A stretch of 64,000 nt of DNA from Melampsora larici-populina 98AG31. Its lineage: Eukaryota > Basidiomycota > Pucciniomycetes > Pucciniales > Melampsoraceae. The translations under genes were made by a program, and so were the position numbers. Positions 37,141-48,907 of this stretch are shown here, piece after piece. Each line of letters begins with the position of its first letter. Position 1 is the stretch's first letter. The stretch is taken from contig NW_006768773.1 in assembly GCF_000204055.1 (NCBI RefSeq), positions 899,879 through 963,878 on the forward strand, given 5' to 3'. The notes below the pieces were generated by a model. The model was not told where the DNA came from. It saw only the letters and a list, made by a program, of their open reading frames with translations, and searched no databases.

Positions 37141-38777
37141 TCAAAACTTGCTTTTCGTCCATGCTGTCTCTGCCAAACCAATCTGAATCACATAGAAAAA
37201 ATCAAGGATAAGAATGATGAAATGAATGGCTTTTTAAAGATGAACCACTCACTTTATAATTTTCTACATCATACACAACATAAAACCTCTCATGACCTTT
37301 CATTCCAACTAAAAAAAATCAACCCCCAAAAAAATAAGTTCAAATCTCTTTTGAGGCACACCTAATATTATTTTTTAAGAGTCAAACTTACATTTAAATG
37401 AAGGAAGTTTAGTACCATGAAAAGGAGAAACGAAAGAGTACCTATAAGTTTGATGAAACAAGACGTTTTCAGGTATCAATTGAGCTTCAGGAGTAAAACA
37501 CCAATCTTTAAAATCTTGAGTTTTGAAACATAAATCTTTCATTTGATGAATCGAAGATTTAGGAATCTTTAATAAATGTCTATTGATATTTCCAGATGGA
37601 TTAGATTGTTGAAAGTCTTGGGAATCCCATCTTGCTCCTGGAATCGAGTTTATGTATTTCTTGAAGAGATCAGGTGATAAGGCTGGACCGATTGTGAAAC
37701 CTTTTAAAGTCATTTATCTTAGCTTACAGTTTGGTATCTTTTCTTGAAGATTTATGTGAATCATTTACCTGTATCGAACATACCACGAATCGGACCTGAA
37801 CTTAATGAGGTTTCTCCATACCGAACAGAAGCCGTCCAATCCCAATGACTAAGCAAATAAACAAAATCACATTAAAAAATCATGAGTTAAGTTTTTATGT
37901 ATATATATATTGAATTGAATTGAAAAATCACATACCTTCCTGAATAACAATCATACCAATACAATTCACCAACAAATAACGAAGGTTCATACCCACCAAA
38001 AGTAATCATACCATTCTTTTCCGGTTTCATAGATTTAGTAGGTTTACCAGAAACCTAAGCCGATGAAAAAAGAACAATCGATTCGAATTATTCATGATAT
38101 GGTTGTGGTTATGGTAAGAGACGAGAACGGATTGGAACTTACTGCAAACATATTTTTTTGTATTAAACCTCTTTTCCACATATGGACCATTACGGTTTGG
38201 GTTTCGATGATTGAGTTGGGATCGGATTCCCATGGAACTGGATTTAATCCTATTAATCCATCATAACCATCAAATCCCTAAAAAAACAAAACCTCAATCA
38301 AATTGTGATGAAACAAAAAAAGAGATTATGGTCAAATTTAACGTGTTTTTCTTTGTTTTAAAATGGGATTAATTTACATAGGATGAGAAAGAAATCATGA
38401 CTTACAACAGGTGATGAAATCTTTCCAATCGTTACTTTTGGCATGATGATTTGATGATCATTATCTTCTGATTTAAAACTGATCGTATCATTCACATATA
38501 CACCTTCAGCATCACCAAATCCATAATTAATTTGCATAGGTAAGTTTAAATTGACAGTCGATTTAGTTTCAACATAAGGTGTGATGGCTCCACACCATGT
38601 GACCAGTGAACCGGTATCGATCCCAAGATGATGGATTGTAGATGGATCACCTATACTGATTGGAACGGTGAATAGATTGATGGCATTCGTTAAAGGTATT
38701 GAAACTTTTGATCGGACTTGGATCGATTGGCTCAGGAGTACGCAAGTTGTGAAATGTTGGATCCATCTTGTTTTCAT
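37141..38777 (-). CDS. Secreted A1-family aspartic protease
   Basis: Pepsin-type endopeptidase. ATG at 38777 opens a short hydrophobic leader (TCVLLSQSIQVRS), suggesting secretion. Exon 1 (38777-38406) contains the first catalytic motif as LGIDTGSLVTW. Exon 2 (38277-38143) has DGLIGLNP, typical of the family. Later exons have ITFGGYEPSLF, the second catalytic motif GPIRGMFDTG (around 37770), Cys residues in the C-terminal lobe, and finish IGLAETAWTKSKF with TGA at 37141-37143. Introns are short GT-AG. Both Asp residues are present and no stop was seen, so it is probably active. The propeptide seems short. Rust fungi secrete such proteases during host infection; a role in infection here is inference. 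Confidence 0.8.
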
Positions 38778-39537
38778 CTTGATGGTCTTGTTGAAGATAA
38801 GTTGACCAAAAGTAAAGGATTGAACCGAGTGAGTGTATCGATGGGTTTAAAGGTATGTATAAGTTGACGTTTTGAAGGGTTTCGAAATCAAGCGATTGTG
38901 TTAGGTGGTATCATCCAAACGATCAAGAAAGTAATCGTGTTTGAGAAACTCCTCTTGCAAGAAAAAGTGGAAATAAAAGGGGTTCAAGTTCCTTATCATG
39001 TCCCGAGTCCCAGTATACATATAAATACAAATTTGTAAATCCAAGTAAGACCCACCCCAATAATCTTGGAAGTTGGATTAGCTTGTCAATCTTTTTCGTA
39101 CACAAGGTTTTGTAGAAATTCAAATCAGTAGAAATCTAAAAAACCTCGTCAACTCACATCGTCGCTGAGTAGAAAAACTTCAAAGCGCGCACGCAACACA
39201 GCTGGTGCAGGTGCATACATACGTCATGGGTGGCATGCGTCTATTGATTTTTTTTCTTGAAAGTTTGATTTGAAAGATCCCAAAAAGGGGTTGAGCCTTG
39301 AAGGCCTTCGGTTTTAACAACTCGATTGGAAAACTTTGAAGTCTAAAGCCTATCTTGACTTTCTTCTTCAAGTTTGTTTTTGTTTTACAAGTTGACCTGA
39401 ATCTAAATCGCACTTTACTTTCTTATATCCGATTCCTACCTTCACATGGAAATTCGATTGATCGTTACCAACACGCCAGGTCTAAACTTCTGACGTCGAT
39501 TCGACCAGGTCTTATTCTGACTACGCAACCTCTGACC
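38778..39537. other. Intergenic upstream of the protease
   Basis: Likely contains the protease promoter and 5' UTR. Short ORFs in this stretch have no recognisable domain. Confidence 0.45.
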
Positions 39538-40041
39538 TCACCACGCCGAAAAGATCAATAAAACCTCCATTGAACGAAAGTTCGGAGTTAGATATTGAAA
39601 TTTGCTCTGAACGATGGTTTCCAGGTGGTTTATATACAACCAATGGATCAAGACGCGTTCTAGGAGATCTGGAATCGGAGCCAGAGCCAGGATCATCAGA
39701 AATGACAACAGAGTCTCTGCCTGTCTTGGTGCATCGTGCATCAAGAAGATATCCTCAATATTCGGTCTGCACGTTCGTGTGACTGACTTCAATGGCTGGA
39801 TGCCAAACTCGATGTTGGACCGATAAGATTCTTTAGGAGTAAACAAAACCGATCGTCTTGATCTTGTTTGAATATCTTCGAAGTGCATATCTTCAGAGGT
39901 ATCGATTCTTCGTATCGATTCTTCTAGGAGATCTTGTATATACAAGTTTTGTTTAACAGAATGTTCAATGCCAGTGTTCGGCTTACATTCAATCGAACCT
40001 ATCGAGACGTATGCAATCAGAACAAGCTCAGTTACAGCCAA
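39538..40041 (-). CDS. Hypothetical 167-aa protein, low support
   Basis: Single open frame starting MAVTELVLIAYVSIG, with a hydrophobic leader that could be a signal peptide. The rest is Arg/Ile/Leu-rich and has no recognisable domain. The first ~120 bp belong to a tandem-duplicated segment (see 39920-41020), whose second copy has lost this frame. It may be a fragment of a decayed gene or a chance ORF. Confidence 0.25.
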   Translation of the reverse strand: MAVTELVLIAYVSIGSIECKPNTGIEHSVKQNLYIQDLLEESIRRIDTSEDMHFEDIQTRSRRSVLFTPKESYRSNIEFGIQPLKSVTRTCRPNIEDIFLMHDAPRQAETLLSFLMILALAPIPDLLERVLIHWLYINHLETIVQSKFQYLTPNFRSMEVLLIFSAW

Positions 40042-41020
40042 ATGTGTATGCTTCGAGTTCGTCTACAATCCGGACTCACTCTCAAGTTATTCGCAATGTT
40101 TTTGAATCATCCCATCCCGCTTGATTTTCTGGATGGAGGGGCACTTTAAATTAAAAAATGAGAGGTTGACAGTACATTGGAATGATCGGTCAACAGATTA
40201 TAATTTTGATTACAATCGATGGCCTGATGATCGATGTATAAGGAAACCGAAACACTGCTCAAAAGCCTTCTCATGTCCCACAAATACTTGTATGTGATCC
40301 GAATGCTGAACGGCCCCTTCAATTTCACTTGACAAAATGTGATGAACAAAAATGCTGGGCGTTGCACAGAAATTCGATGTAATGGAGGGGTTTTTATTGT
40401 ATTTTTTGAAATAATCGAGTATCTACAAGTTTTATTTCAAAGAATGTTCAATGCCAATGTTTGGGATACATTCAATCAAGCCTATCCTAATCCGATCATC
40501 AAGAATTGTACTAAATCTCTTGTTTCAATAGTTTCAACTGGATCTAAACCAATTATACCAGTAGAAGATTTCACAATATCATCGCATGTTCTAATTCTTC
40601 AGAAACCGATTCTTTGGTATGAATCTCCATTAAACCATCTATAAGATTAGATCTATTAAGTAATATAAGTTGCACGCGATGAACCTATGCGATGGGAACA
40701 AACTCAGTTGCAGTCAAATGCGTATGCTTCAAGTTTATCGACGATATGGAGTCACTCCCATTAATCAATACCATCTTCATACACCAGTAGTTCCCACTAT
40801 TTTTAAATTATCACATCCCGCTTGATTTTTCGGATGCAGGGGCATGATTGCGATTACAATGACTTATAAGGATGTTATGATGGATGCCACGATGATCGAT
40901 TTATAATGAAACCAAAAAATTGCTCAATAGCCTCATCATGATCCACAAATATTTGTATGCAATTAAATCCTAAACGACCGCATCATGTCTTCTTGACAAA
41001 ATGTGATGAACAATAATGCT
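39920..41020. repeat. Diverged tandem duplication (two copies, ~0.45 and ~0.6 kb)
   Basis: Segments at about 39920-40380 and 40415-41020 align in the same order. Shared blocks include acaagtttt...agaatgttcaatgcca, caaatg.gtatgctt, catcccgcttgattt and gatgatcgat.tataa.gaaacc. The second copy carries an extra ~100-200 bp. Identity is roughly 75-80% by eye. No intact gene is shared. Confidence 0.65.
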
Positions 41021-42779
41021 GGACGACGCACAGATAATGGATGCAAAAGTCCGACACTTTCCTCGCCATCACAGTATAATCATCTCCAACTTGGGAGTAG
41101 ATTTCACCTGTCTATCGCACAATGTGTTTAGTACAAGACTTACGATCAGTGGTTTTGTTCTTGATGCCCCGTGTTCTGGTCGTCATCTTTTTTGCTTCGT
41201 TGGATTTGCTCTTCTGGTTGATTGAATCGCTAGCTCGACAACGCTTCTGAGATATGGCTCTAACCGATACCTTATCCCACAGAAGATAGAAAAATTTGTT
41301 GAGCATGTCTACTGTTTCCTTGGCTTCACAAGTTCCTGTCGGTCCACATTGCGCGCGCATGACAGAACCCCGGGAGTTTGTTTAAGGTCGGCTCATTCGA
41401 GAACGATCGTGCTTGATTTGTTGATTGTAGTTAGATCTTGTTCCTTGATTACTATAGAATGCGAATTTTCGGCATGAGTATTATATCATTCTTATTGGCA
41501 CGGGCTTGTGGATATATCTAGAGTTTCGTGTGAAATATATTGTTATCATCAAGTGTTTTCTTGCATTTACTTGTGATGAAATTTCAGTCCGTCGATTTTT
41601 GTTGATAAATGGTTAAGGCATTAAAAACACTCTGATTTTGATATTGATCCATACCACAATTCCAACTGAAGAGATTGCTCAACTCTCGATGTCTGCTTTT
41701 GGCACCCACGATTGAGTGCGGTCTTCGACTTTTTGAAGTGTAAAACGGGTGCTTGCTTCTATGCTGACGAGGCCCATACAAAGCGAGACTTGGGTTCCTC
41801 TATCAAGGCTTTAATTAGAAGACGTCACAGACGTGTGTATGACGTTTCTCAAGGTGGATTGAGTCTTCAATAATAGAACGCGACTGAGTTTGACTTTACC
41901 ATAAAGACATATTCTGTTGGTCGAGAAAAATGGTACATCTAGGACGTGATAGGACGCATTATCAATCAGACTGACATCCAAATATGTGTCTGTCTCGTGA
42001 TTTTATGGTTCTAATGCATTCCCATATGGTCTTCTTAATGGTCTTTTTAAAAATGCAATACTATACGTTTTTTGGCGTCGGTATGATCAGTGTCATTAGC
42101 ATTATGAGCATTATCATAATTTCTAAAAACTTTATTCTCTCGACTAAATAATGTATCACATTATGTTCCTACGCTTTGAAAATGCGGCCCGCCTCCAACA
42201 TAGTTACAATACAAGGCTGTACAAAGCGGATCAGCTTCAATCGAAGTTCGGCTACCTCAACTTCCTTTGTACTCGTCTCTTGACCAAATCTTCCACCATC
42301 CGATTCCTACCATTCGTCATTCCAATTCCCCTACAACACTTTACAACCTCTGCTACCGACTACATCATCACACCAATATCCTCAAGACTTGTTCATCTTA
42401 CTTCCTATTCACATCTACTATAGAAAATTACCTCTTCTACCGACTAGATCATAAACACGTATCTCCTAGACATTTTTTACTAAATCATCAACACATATAT
42501 CCTCAAGACTTTTTCCTCTTACTTCCTATTCACATCTACTCAATCCTTTCATCATTCACATCTCCATTCAAAACTACCTCTTCTACCGACTAGATCATAA
42601 ACGCGTATCTCCTAGACACTTTCCATCTCATCTAATACTTGATATTGATATTAACTCGATTCACTCATCATTATAATCATCTCAAACAACTTTATAGCTT
42701 ATTCCAACAACTGAATCACCTACAAACATCATCGTAACACTCTCACATCTTATTTACTACTTCCTATTCACATTCAAGT
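41021..42779. other. Intergenic upstream of the kinase, with a short tandem repeat
   Basis: No supported gene in 41021-42300. From about 42360 to 42625 a pyrimidine-rich ~146-bp unit is repeated twice (cctcttctaccgactagatc at 42431 and 42577; tatcctcaagact at 42376 and 42499). It lies in the kinase promoter/5' UTR. Confidence 0.55.
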
Positions 42780-43762
42780 ATGAAGCGAAAACGTTCGACT
42801 GAATTTCCGGCTCCTCCGAATTTCGACGTCTGGGATAGAGATCACGCTTCGAGTCGGTCCTGTGGAAATGTAAGACGAGCTGAGTTTGATGTTAAAAAGG
42901 AACTCGGATCAGGTGCATTCGGGTGGGTTCTTCAGGCTTTTTGGAAAACAAATCAACTTCAATGCGCAATCAAGAGAATCCCACGGGTTGATGCAAAGAA
43001 AAAAAATAAAGATGCCTCAATCAAGAATGAAATCAAGCTTTTATATGATCTCAAACATCCTTATATCATTCAAATCTACGGCTTCTGGCGAACTCGAGAT
43101 TACTTTTACATCGTTCTTGAATTCTTAGCTGGTGGTGACCTCAAAGCACGAATTGATCGGGCTCCTCTTACAGAAAAACAAGTACAAAATTATACTAAAC
43201 AAGTGGCTCAGGCTCTTCAATATGTTCATTCAAAACAAATTATTCATAGAGATATCAAATTAGAAAACGTCCTCTTGAAAGACGACGATACAATCAAGCT
43301 CATCGACTTTGGCGTTGCAACAGAAGCCCCTTCAGGATTAAGTACTGGTTGCAATGGGACTCTTGTTTACATGGCGCCTGAGATGCTGCAAAATAAACCT
43401 TACTCGAACGCTGTTGATTGGTGGGCACTCGGGATAATGTTGTACAGGATGACCCATAAAAGTATTCCTTTCATACCAGGTATGTCACACTGTTTTTAAT
43501 TAATTTCGTCTCTTGTTCTTTACTCGTATTTTGCAGAATGGCTGACTTTCACTTCTTATTAGTTCGTGTCGATGGCGTATCCTCACTTGACATCATGAAA
43601 GGAATTTTGGTAAATACAGTGATTGCTGAAATCCAATTCCCGGAATCAGTCTCAAATGATATTTGCCAAGTTGTACGTTTATTATTGAAGAAGGATCCAC
43701 AGGAGAGATTGAAAAGTTTAGAAGATTTGTTGAAGGAAAAGTTATATCTTGAGGAGACTTAA
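42780..43762 (+). CDS. Serine/threonine protein kinase
   Basis: A 299-aa kinase from exons 42780-43479 and 43563-43762 (83-bp intron). Conserved features in order: glycine loop ELGSGAFGWV (~residue 41), catalytic-spine Lys in CAIKRI, Glu in the C-helix (IKNEIKLL), HRDIKLENV catalytic loop, DFG as LIDFGVA, APE as YMAPEML, and VDWWALGIMLY, which is common in AGC/CAMK kinases. The protein is hardly longer than the kinase domain, so no regulatory domain is seen; the short N-terminus is basic (MKRKRS). An upstream acceptor (43535-43536) would bring in a stop after a few codons, so the distal tattag acceptor is preferred. All catalytic residues are present. Substrate and pathway are unknown; a Chk2/Rad53-like relation is possible but not shown. 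Confidence 0.8.
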
Positions 43763-43888
43763 AATATTTCAATATTCTAGATAAAAAAAATCATTGTGAT
43801 ATTTTTTTCATTTTCACTTTCATTCAACTATTACTTACAGTCTACTTGAAGCGTCACTATTACTTAAATCTCATTTTCTTATCTCTCT

Positions 43889-44220
43889 CGCTGGTCTTAT
43901 TGGTTTTGTTGATTATATTTTTGGGTGGACGAAATGTGTGGTATTCTATTATTCGATCTTTCAGTTTCCCTCGCTTAAATCAACAAATTAACATATTGAA
44001 TTTCATCAAATTTAGTACTACTATAACTGTTATCATAAGATTCATTTGTAATCCTTCATTCGCTGGTCTTATTGATTTTGTTGACTATATTGTTGGTCGA
44101 ACGAAATGTGTGGTGTTCTATTTTCAATCTTTCATTTCCCCTCGCTTAAATTAACAAATTAACATATCGAATTTCAACAGATTTAATACAACTGTTATCA
44201 TATCATTCATTATCTCTATC
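43889..44220. repeat. Tandem duplication, unit ~172 bp
   Basis: 43889-44060 and 44061-44220 are direct copies at about 80-85% identity (cgctggtcttattg.ttttgttga.tat, ggacgaaatgtgtggt, ccctcgcttaaat). They lie just downstream of the kinase stop codon and may include its 3' UTR. Confidence 0.8.
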
Positions 44221-45241
44221 ACCTTCACAGCTGACTGCATGTCATTCTTGAAATCATTCTCAGCTTGTTTTAAATATCTACAAATATAAATCTATAAATT
44301 TCAGTGGTGGATGTGATCTTGCTCATCAATTTTTGTTATCTGATTTTATACCCTTGACTGTAATCATCCATACTATACGACACCTCGCAATGCTTTGGAA
44401 GGTTTTATCCTTTATTGAGTGAAGATATCGCCCATAAGACTGAACCAAACAACTAAATGAGACAATCTTGTGAATTTGAGTTATAATGCTCTCCTACTAT
44501 TGTAGAGTAAAGGAGTCATCATCGAAGCTCATTTGCTCCTTTGCCCTTGCTAATTTGTTTTCTCAGGACTGTCGTTCATTTTGATACGAATTTTTTTAAC
44601 CCGATCTCTGATCTTGGAAGGATCAACCAATCAATTTGTTTTTTGAGCACAAGATAAGTTTAAACATTTGATAGGAGAACGGTGAACCCCGAGAAAGTGC
44701 CTATCGGAATTCAACAAATGCCTGTATCGCAAGGGTTAATTGCTTTCGAAGCCTCGCATGTGTGTTTTATGGAGAAGAGCATGAATGCGAAGGTCAGGTT
44801 TTTTCAATCTTTATGAACTATTCAACTTATCAAGATACAAAACATTTTCACATGACAGATTCTGCTCGTCTCGGTTTGATCATTTATGATCAAAAACCCA
44901 AATATTTGGTATGAAGCAGGTGCAATGATGATATCATGGACAGATATGCAAATTGATATATACATGACAGGAAGATAATTGAGAAACTAGGATATTATTT
45001 ACTTTTGTTTCTTATTGGTCTTGGCATGAATTATAACCAAGGTGAGTTAGGATATTGTAGAAAAACTACAATCGATATGGAGGACAAAGAATTTGGTGTC
45101 AAACTGTATGTATGGGTGCGAGATACAAAGATAAAGAAGGAGAAAGAAAGATCCATGATGATTGAAGGAGGAGCGTCACGGGAAAAAAATCGAGTTACAT
45201 TATGGGATGGTCATTAACATTCATGTGTAATTCTTCGCGTC
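44221..45241. other. Intergenic; distal part belongs to the cutinase segmental duplication
   Basis: No gene is supported. From about 45060 the sequence aligns with 62125-62300 (ggaagaaaaa..tttggtgtcaaa, gaaggagaaa), so the duplication extends past the 3' end of the cutinase. Confidence 0.55.
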
Positions 45242-46436
45242 TCATCGCCTCATGCCACCCATCTTCATGCCACCCATCTTCATGCCACCCATAGCGTTGC
45301 CCTCACCAGGAACTTTGCTCGAGCTGGCACCTCCAACATCCGATGCACCAGCCGCGGGTGGACTAGCTCCACCAAGCATTTTAGCGGAGAATGTGACTGC
45401 ATCTTTCTCATAAGAAGTTCCAGGATATTTGAGATGTGCTCCCATTCCACCAGAACCGGTGCAGACAATATCACCATTCAAGCAGATATCTTGCGTTCTT
45501 GGTCCGAAAGCGGGAGGAAGCTTAATTCCAGTGGCGGAGGCGACACCTTTTCCAGATTTCTGTTAAATGAAGAGTGATCAGAACCAAACTCTTAGGAATC
45601 GTTTGGTCAATGTTAGATTACTCACAGCTGTTCCGAAATTCCAAGCTTTTCCTGCTTGCCAATAAGGATTACCATACATGATTACTGAAGAGACAGATTC
45701 TGCTGGAAAATCTTGCTTGGCCAACAATTGAACTACTACCATTGCACCCTCTGAATATCCGAGCAAAACTAGTTTCTGAGAAGGACAATTTGTTTTCCGT
45801 CCCTGGATATATTTCATCGCATCAGTTGCACCTTGCTTCGGTCCGTTCAAATAATCGGTTGTGGCTGGATAGACAACTTCATAATTGGCTCCTCCTGGTA
45901 CTTGCTTCATGAGACCCTTGATAAAGCCAGCATATCCCGTAGGATTCTTTTGCTTCTCGCCTGTTCCTCTGGCACTGGGCGTTGGAAAGATTTTGAAGCA
46001 GATATATGTTTCAATGGCCTGGACCAAACCGCGAAGTGAAAAATGAAAATGAGACTAACCTGACAATTGCATACTTTCCGCACCCCCCGCCTGCCACCTC
46101 ACCGCTCCCTGGAACCACACCGCCGGAAGATGCACCACCACCGCCGGAAGATGCACCAACACCACCGGAAGATGCACCACCACTGGAAGATACACCGCCA
46201 CCGCCGGAGGATGCACCACCACCGCCGGGAGGTCCACCACCACCACCACCACCTGGAGCCTTCTTTGGGGGACCTGCCGCATCATCAGCACCTTTTTTGC
46301 TGGCGCCACCCATTCCACCCCCCATCATTCGAGGTCGAAGGTCTCTTAGAGAGGGCTGTGAAGTTGATGCCGACGAGATGCTGGAAAGGTTGAATGACAA
46401 ACATAGAAAAAGCAGGGTCCAACGGATTGATGACAT
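45242..46436 (-). CDS. Secreted cutinase-family esterase with Gly-rich insert (copy 1)
   Basis: Serine esterase of the cutinase family, 347 aa, exons 46436-46060, 45974-45626 and 45559-45242 (GT-AG). It has a signal peptide (RWTLLFLCLSFNLSSISSAS). Residues ~35-115 are a low-complexity Gly/Ser/Pro segment (GGGGASSGGGG style) absent from ordinary cutinases. The catalytic core starts at the second exon with the oxyanion motif ARGTGE. The nucleophile motif is LLGYSEGAMV (usual form GYSQG), the catalytic Asp region DICLNGDIVC and the His region GGMGAHLKYPG. All triad residues are present. Cutinases hydrolyse plant cutin outside the cell, helping surface penetration. The C-terminus is Met/Gly-rich, with a repeated GGMKM motif. 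A paralog lies at 62363-63405 within a larger duplication. Confidence 0.88.
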
Positions 46437-48514
46437 GTTGTTTGAGTATATGGTAAACTGATTACTATTGAAGGTATTGTTGTAGGTTGATGAAATTAAG
46501 GATTATGAATTAGGGGTAAAGGGGTGGATATGGATAGGTATACGAAGAAAAATATTAACAATAAACGCAAATTGATATATGTATATATTATCAGGGTGGT
46601 GAAATTATAACACAAGATGTAAGGAAAAGGTTATTAAACGACTTTGGAGAAGACAAAGAGGATGAGTAAGAAAGTCTTATGATTTCAATCTTGAAATCCG
46701 CTTCATTATATAGGATATTCAAACCTATAGTTGAATCAGGGTGTCACTGGGCGATTTTTTGGAAGAATGGCTCAAAGGTTGCATGCCTCGCTTGTCTCAC
46801 AACATTTTTTGTAGGACACAAATACTTCGATAACGCTTGCCGTGAATGCCACGTGAGTATGTCACGCAGACCCAGGCAGGTAGAATAGCAAGGGCAACAC
46901 GGCATCCATAGATTCTTGATCTGACATCACGCAGATTCAGGTAAGTATTACCACGCAGCTTCAGCCAAAGGAATTGGTCGTGACTACATCTATTTCAATT
47001 AGTTATTGAGTGTCACTGACCAATTTGATTCACAGCGCTGTATGAGCGAGATGATGGGATTGATGAGTCCTCATTTCTTTTTCCGAACATTGATAGTTCT
47101 AACCTCACTTTCCTTTTCATCATCAACCTATGCCTCATGACTCGGTCGGTTCAGAGTCACTGAAGATATACACCGGAACTTCTTACTATCTGAAAGCTAA
47201 ACTCAACCCTGACGATCGATCAAATGAGTTCCGCACTGAACATCCTCTCATTGCTTCAAACTCCATCAAGATCAATATTTTCATACTTTATCACAATTAT
47301 GCCCCTCTTATGCAACATTCAAACCAAAACCAAAACCAAAACCAACATCAACATCAAAATCCATTCCAAAGTGAGAATCAATAAACAACTCAAAAGATTT
47401 TTGAAGAACTTGAAAATGAGTTTTTTTGTGCAATCAATACCCCCATTCTTGCAAAGCTTGCCCCCCAACAAAAAGTGAGTGGCCATAACCTTATCTTCCA
47501 CAGGACAATTCTACATTTATTTTGTAAAAATGTCAGATGCTGTGGTCATCTCAAAGGGCATGGGCCATTGGAGATTCTCATTAAGTTTGACCTCTCAATT
47601 ATTTGATCTACAATTGTTGGGGGAGACAAGCTTTACAACAATGCCTTTGGTTTTTGACCTAATGGATTCTCCACATCTATAAAGATTGCAGTCCGCACAA
47701 AAGCATCCTACATATGTAGCTAGGAAATTTCTTGCAAGAACATTCACCTTTGACCAATCAAAAACTTTATCTTTGCAAAAGTATTGGAACCAGTAAACTA
47801 TCACCTCTCCTTTCAGGAGTAGCATAAATTTTAATCTGAATATCAAAAAGGTAAGAGCTACCTGAATGTCCATTTACCAGTCATTGATAGCATCAATTCA
47901 GTTCTTGGTCCTGCCGGTTCCTTTGAACCCACTTACAAAAGCACAATGTGGAATAGTCCATGACCTAGGGAGTGTGTGAAAGGAGGATGAGCAGCAGCTG
48001 TCACATGTTGTGACAGCAACCCAAAAACTTACAATGTAAGAAAATTCAAAACCAAGAAAGTTCTGCATTGAAAAATTCTGACTTGCCATTCTCATTACAA
48101 GTAACACCACCACACATGGTTTATCAAATTAGTTTCCTGTTTTGTATCCACCCTGACCCCCACACCCAGCTGAATAATTGAGCTGGGGCTTTTTTGGGAC
48201 TGAAGCTTTCAGTACCACACAAAAAAGCCCCAGGTGGGCACTCCACTTATCCATACAAGGTTTAGATCTAGCCATGAAAAAGAGATTGGCCATTTATAAA
48301 CCTGTAGGTGGTCATGTAGGAATAGAGTTTGCATAAACATGGGATGCGGAGCCATAAACCCCACACTACATATGTGTGTCAGGCTGAGTAAATAGGTGGC
48401 TATCATGTACATACAGGTCTGCTCAATTTTTTGTTCAACTAAATAAGTAAATCACATGTGATAAATCATGTAATTTTTATCACTTTGACAAGATTGTCCC
48501 AAATATTGACTCAA
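46437..48514. other. Promoter side of cutinase copy 1, then intergenic
   Basis: Up to about 47105 the sequence aligns with 63406-63985, marking the upstream part of the duplication (shared blocks such as ggttgatgaaat and cacagcgctgt). Beyond that I see no gene. A small hairpin (ggggcttttttgg ... aaaaaagcccc, about 48184-48231) may be a MITE relic. Confidence 0.55.
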
Positions 48515-48898
48515 TGGTGGCACGGCTAAGCTAAGTTAGCGCTTAGTGGTGCATTAGCTTAACAATTTTTTATTGCTAAGATAATACTAAATCCTTAGCG
48601 CACTCGAGCTAAGCTAATCAAATTGTGATTTTTCCTTTAGCAGGTCTGCGCTAAGCTAAGCCAGGAGCTTAGCTATCAAAAAACATGTTTTAAGTGCAAA
48701 AAAGGGCCGCTAAGCCGCTATTAGCGGTTTAGCAGCCAATTGATTGGCTTAGCGGGTGTCATTTTACGCCCGCTAAGCTAATGGCTTAGCGTTAGCGGAA
48801 ATCCCTTAAGATTAGTGTTAGCGGATTTTTCCTTAGCGGCTTCTAGCTAAGCTAAGCCAAGGTGGCAAAAATCCTTAGCTTAGCTTAGTGAGCCACCG
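48515..48898. mobile_element. 384-bp MITE composed largely of TTAGC/GCTAA motifs
   Basis: The ends are inverted (TGGTGGCACGGCTAAGCTAAG at the left, GGTGGCTCACTAAGCTAAG as complement at the right). They are flanked by TTGACTCAA (48506-48514) and TTGACTGAC (48899-48907), a degenerate 9-bp duplication. The interior repeats short palindromic variants of CTTAGCTTAGC and GCTAAGC many times on both strands. No protein is encoded. Confidence 0.65.
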
Positions 48899-48907
48899 TT
48901 GACTGAC

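Noticed and set aside
46006..46461. Long plus-strand Pro-rich ORF over the cutinase
   Set aside because: It is the complement of the Gly/Ser-rich segment of the cutinase exon; the minus frame has signal peptide and motifs.
48515..48898. CRISPR- or telomere-like repeat
   Set aside because: Motifs are irregular, on both strands and enclosed by TIRs with a degenerate 9-bp duplication; no spacer regularity.
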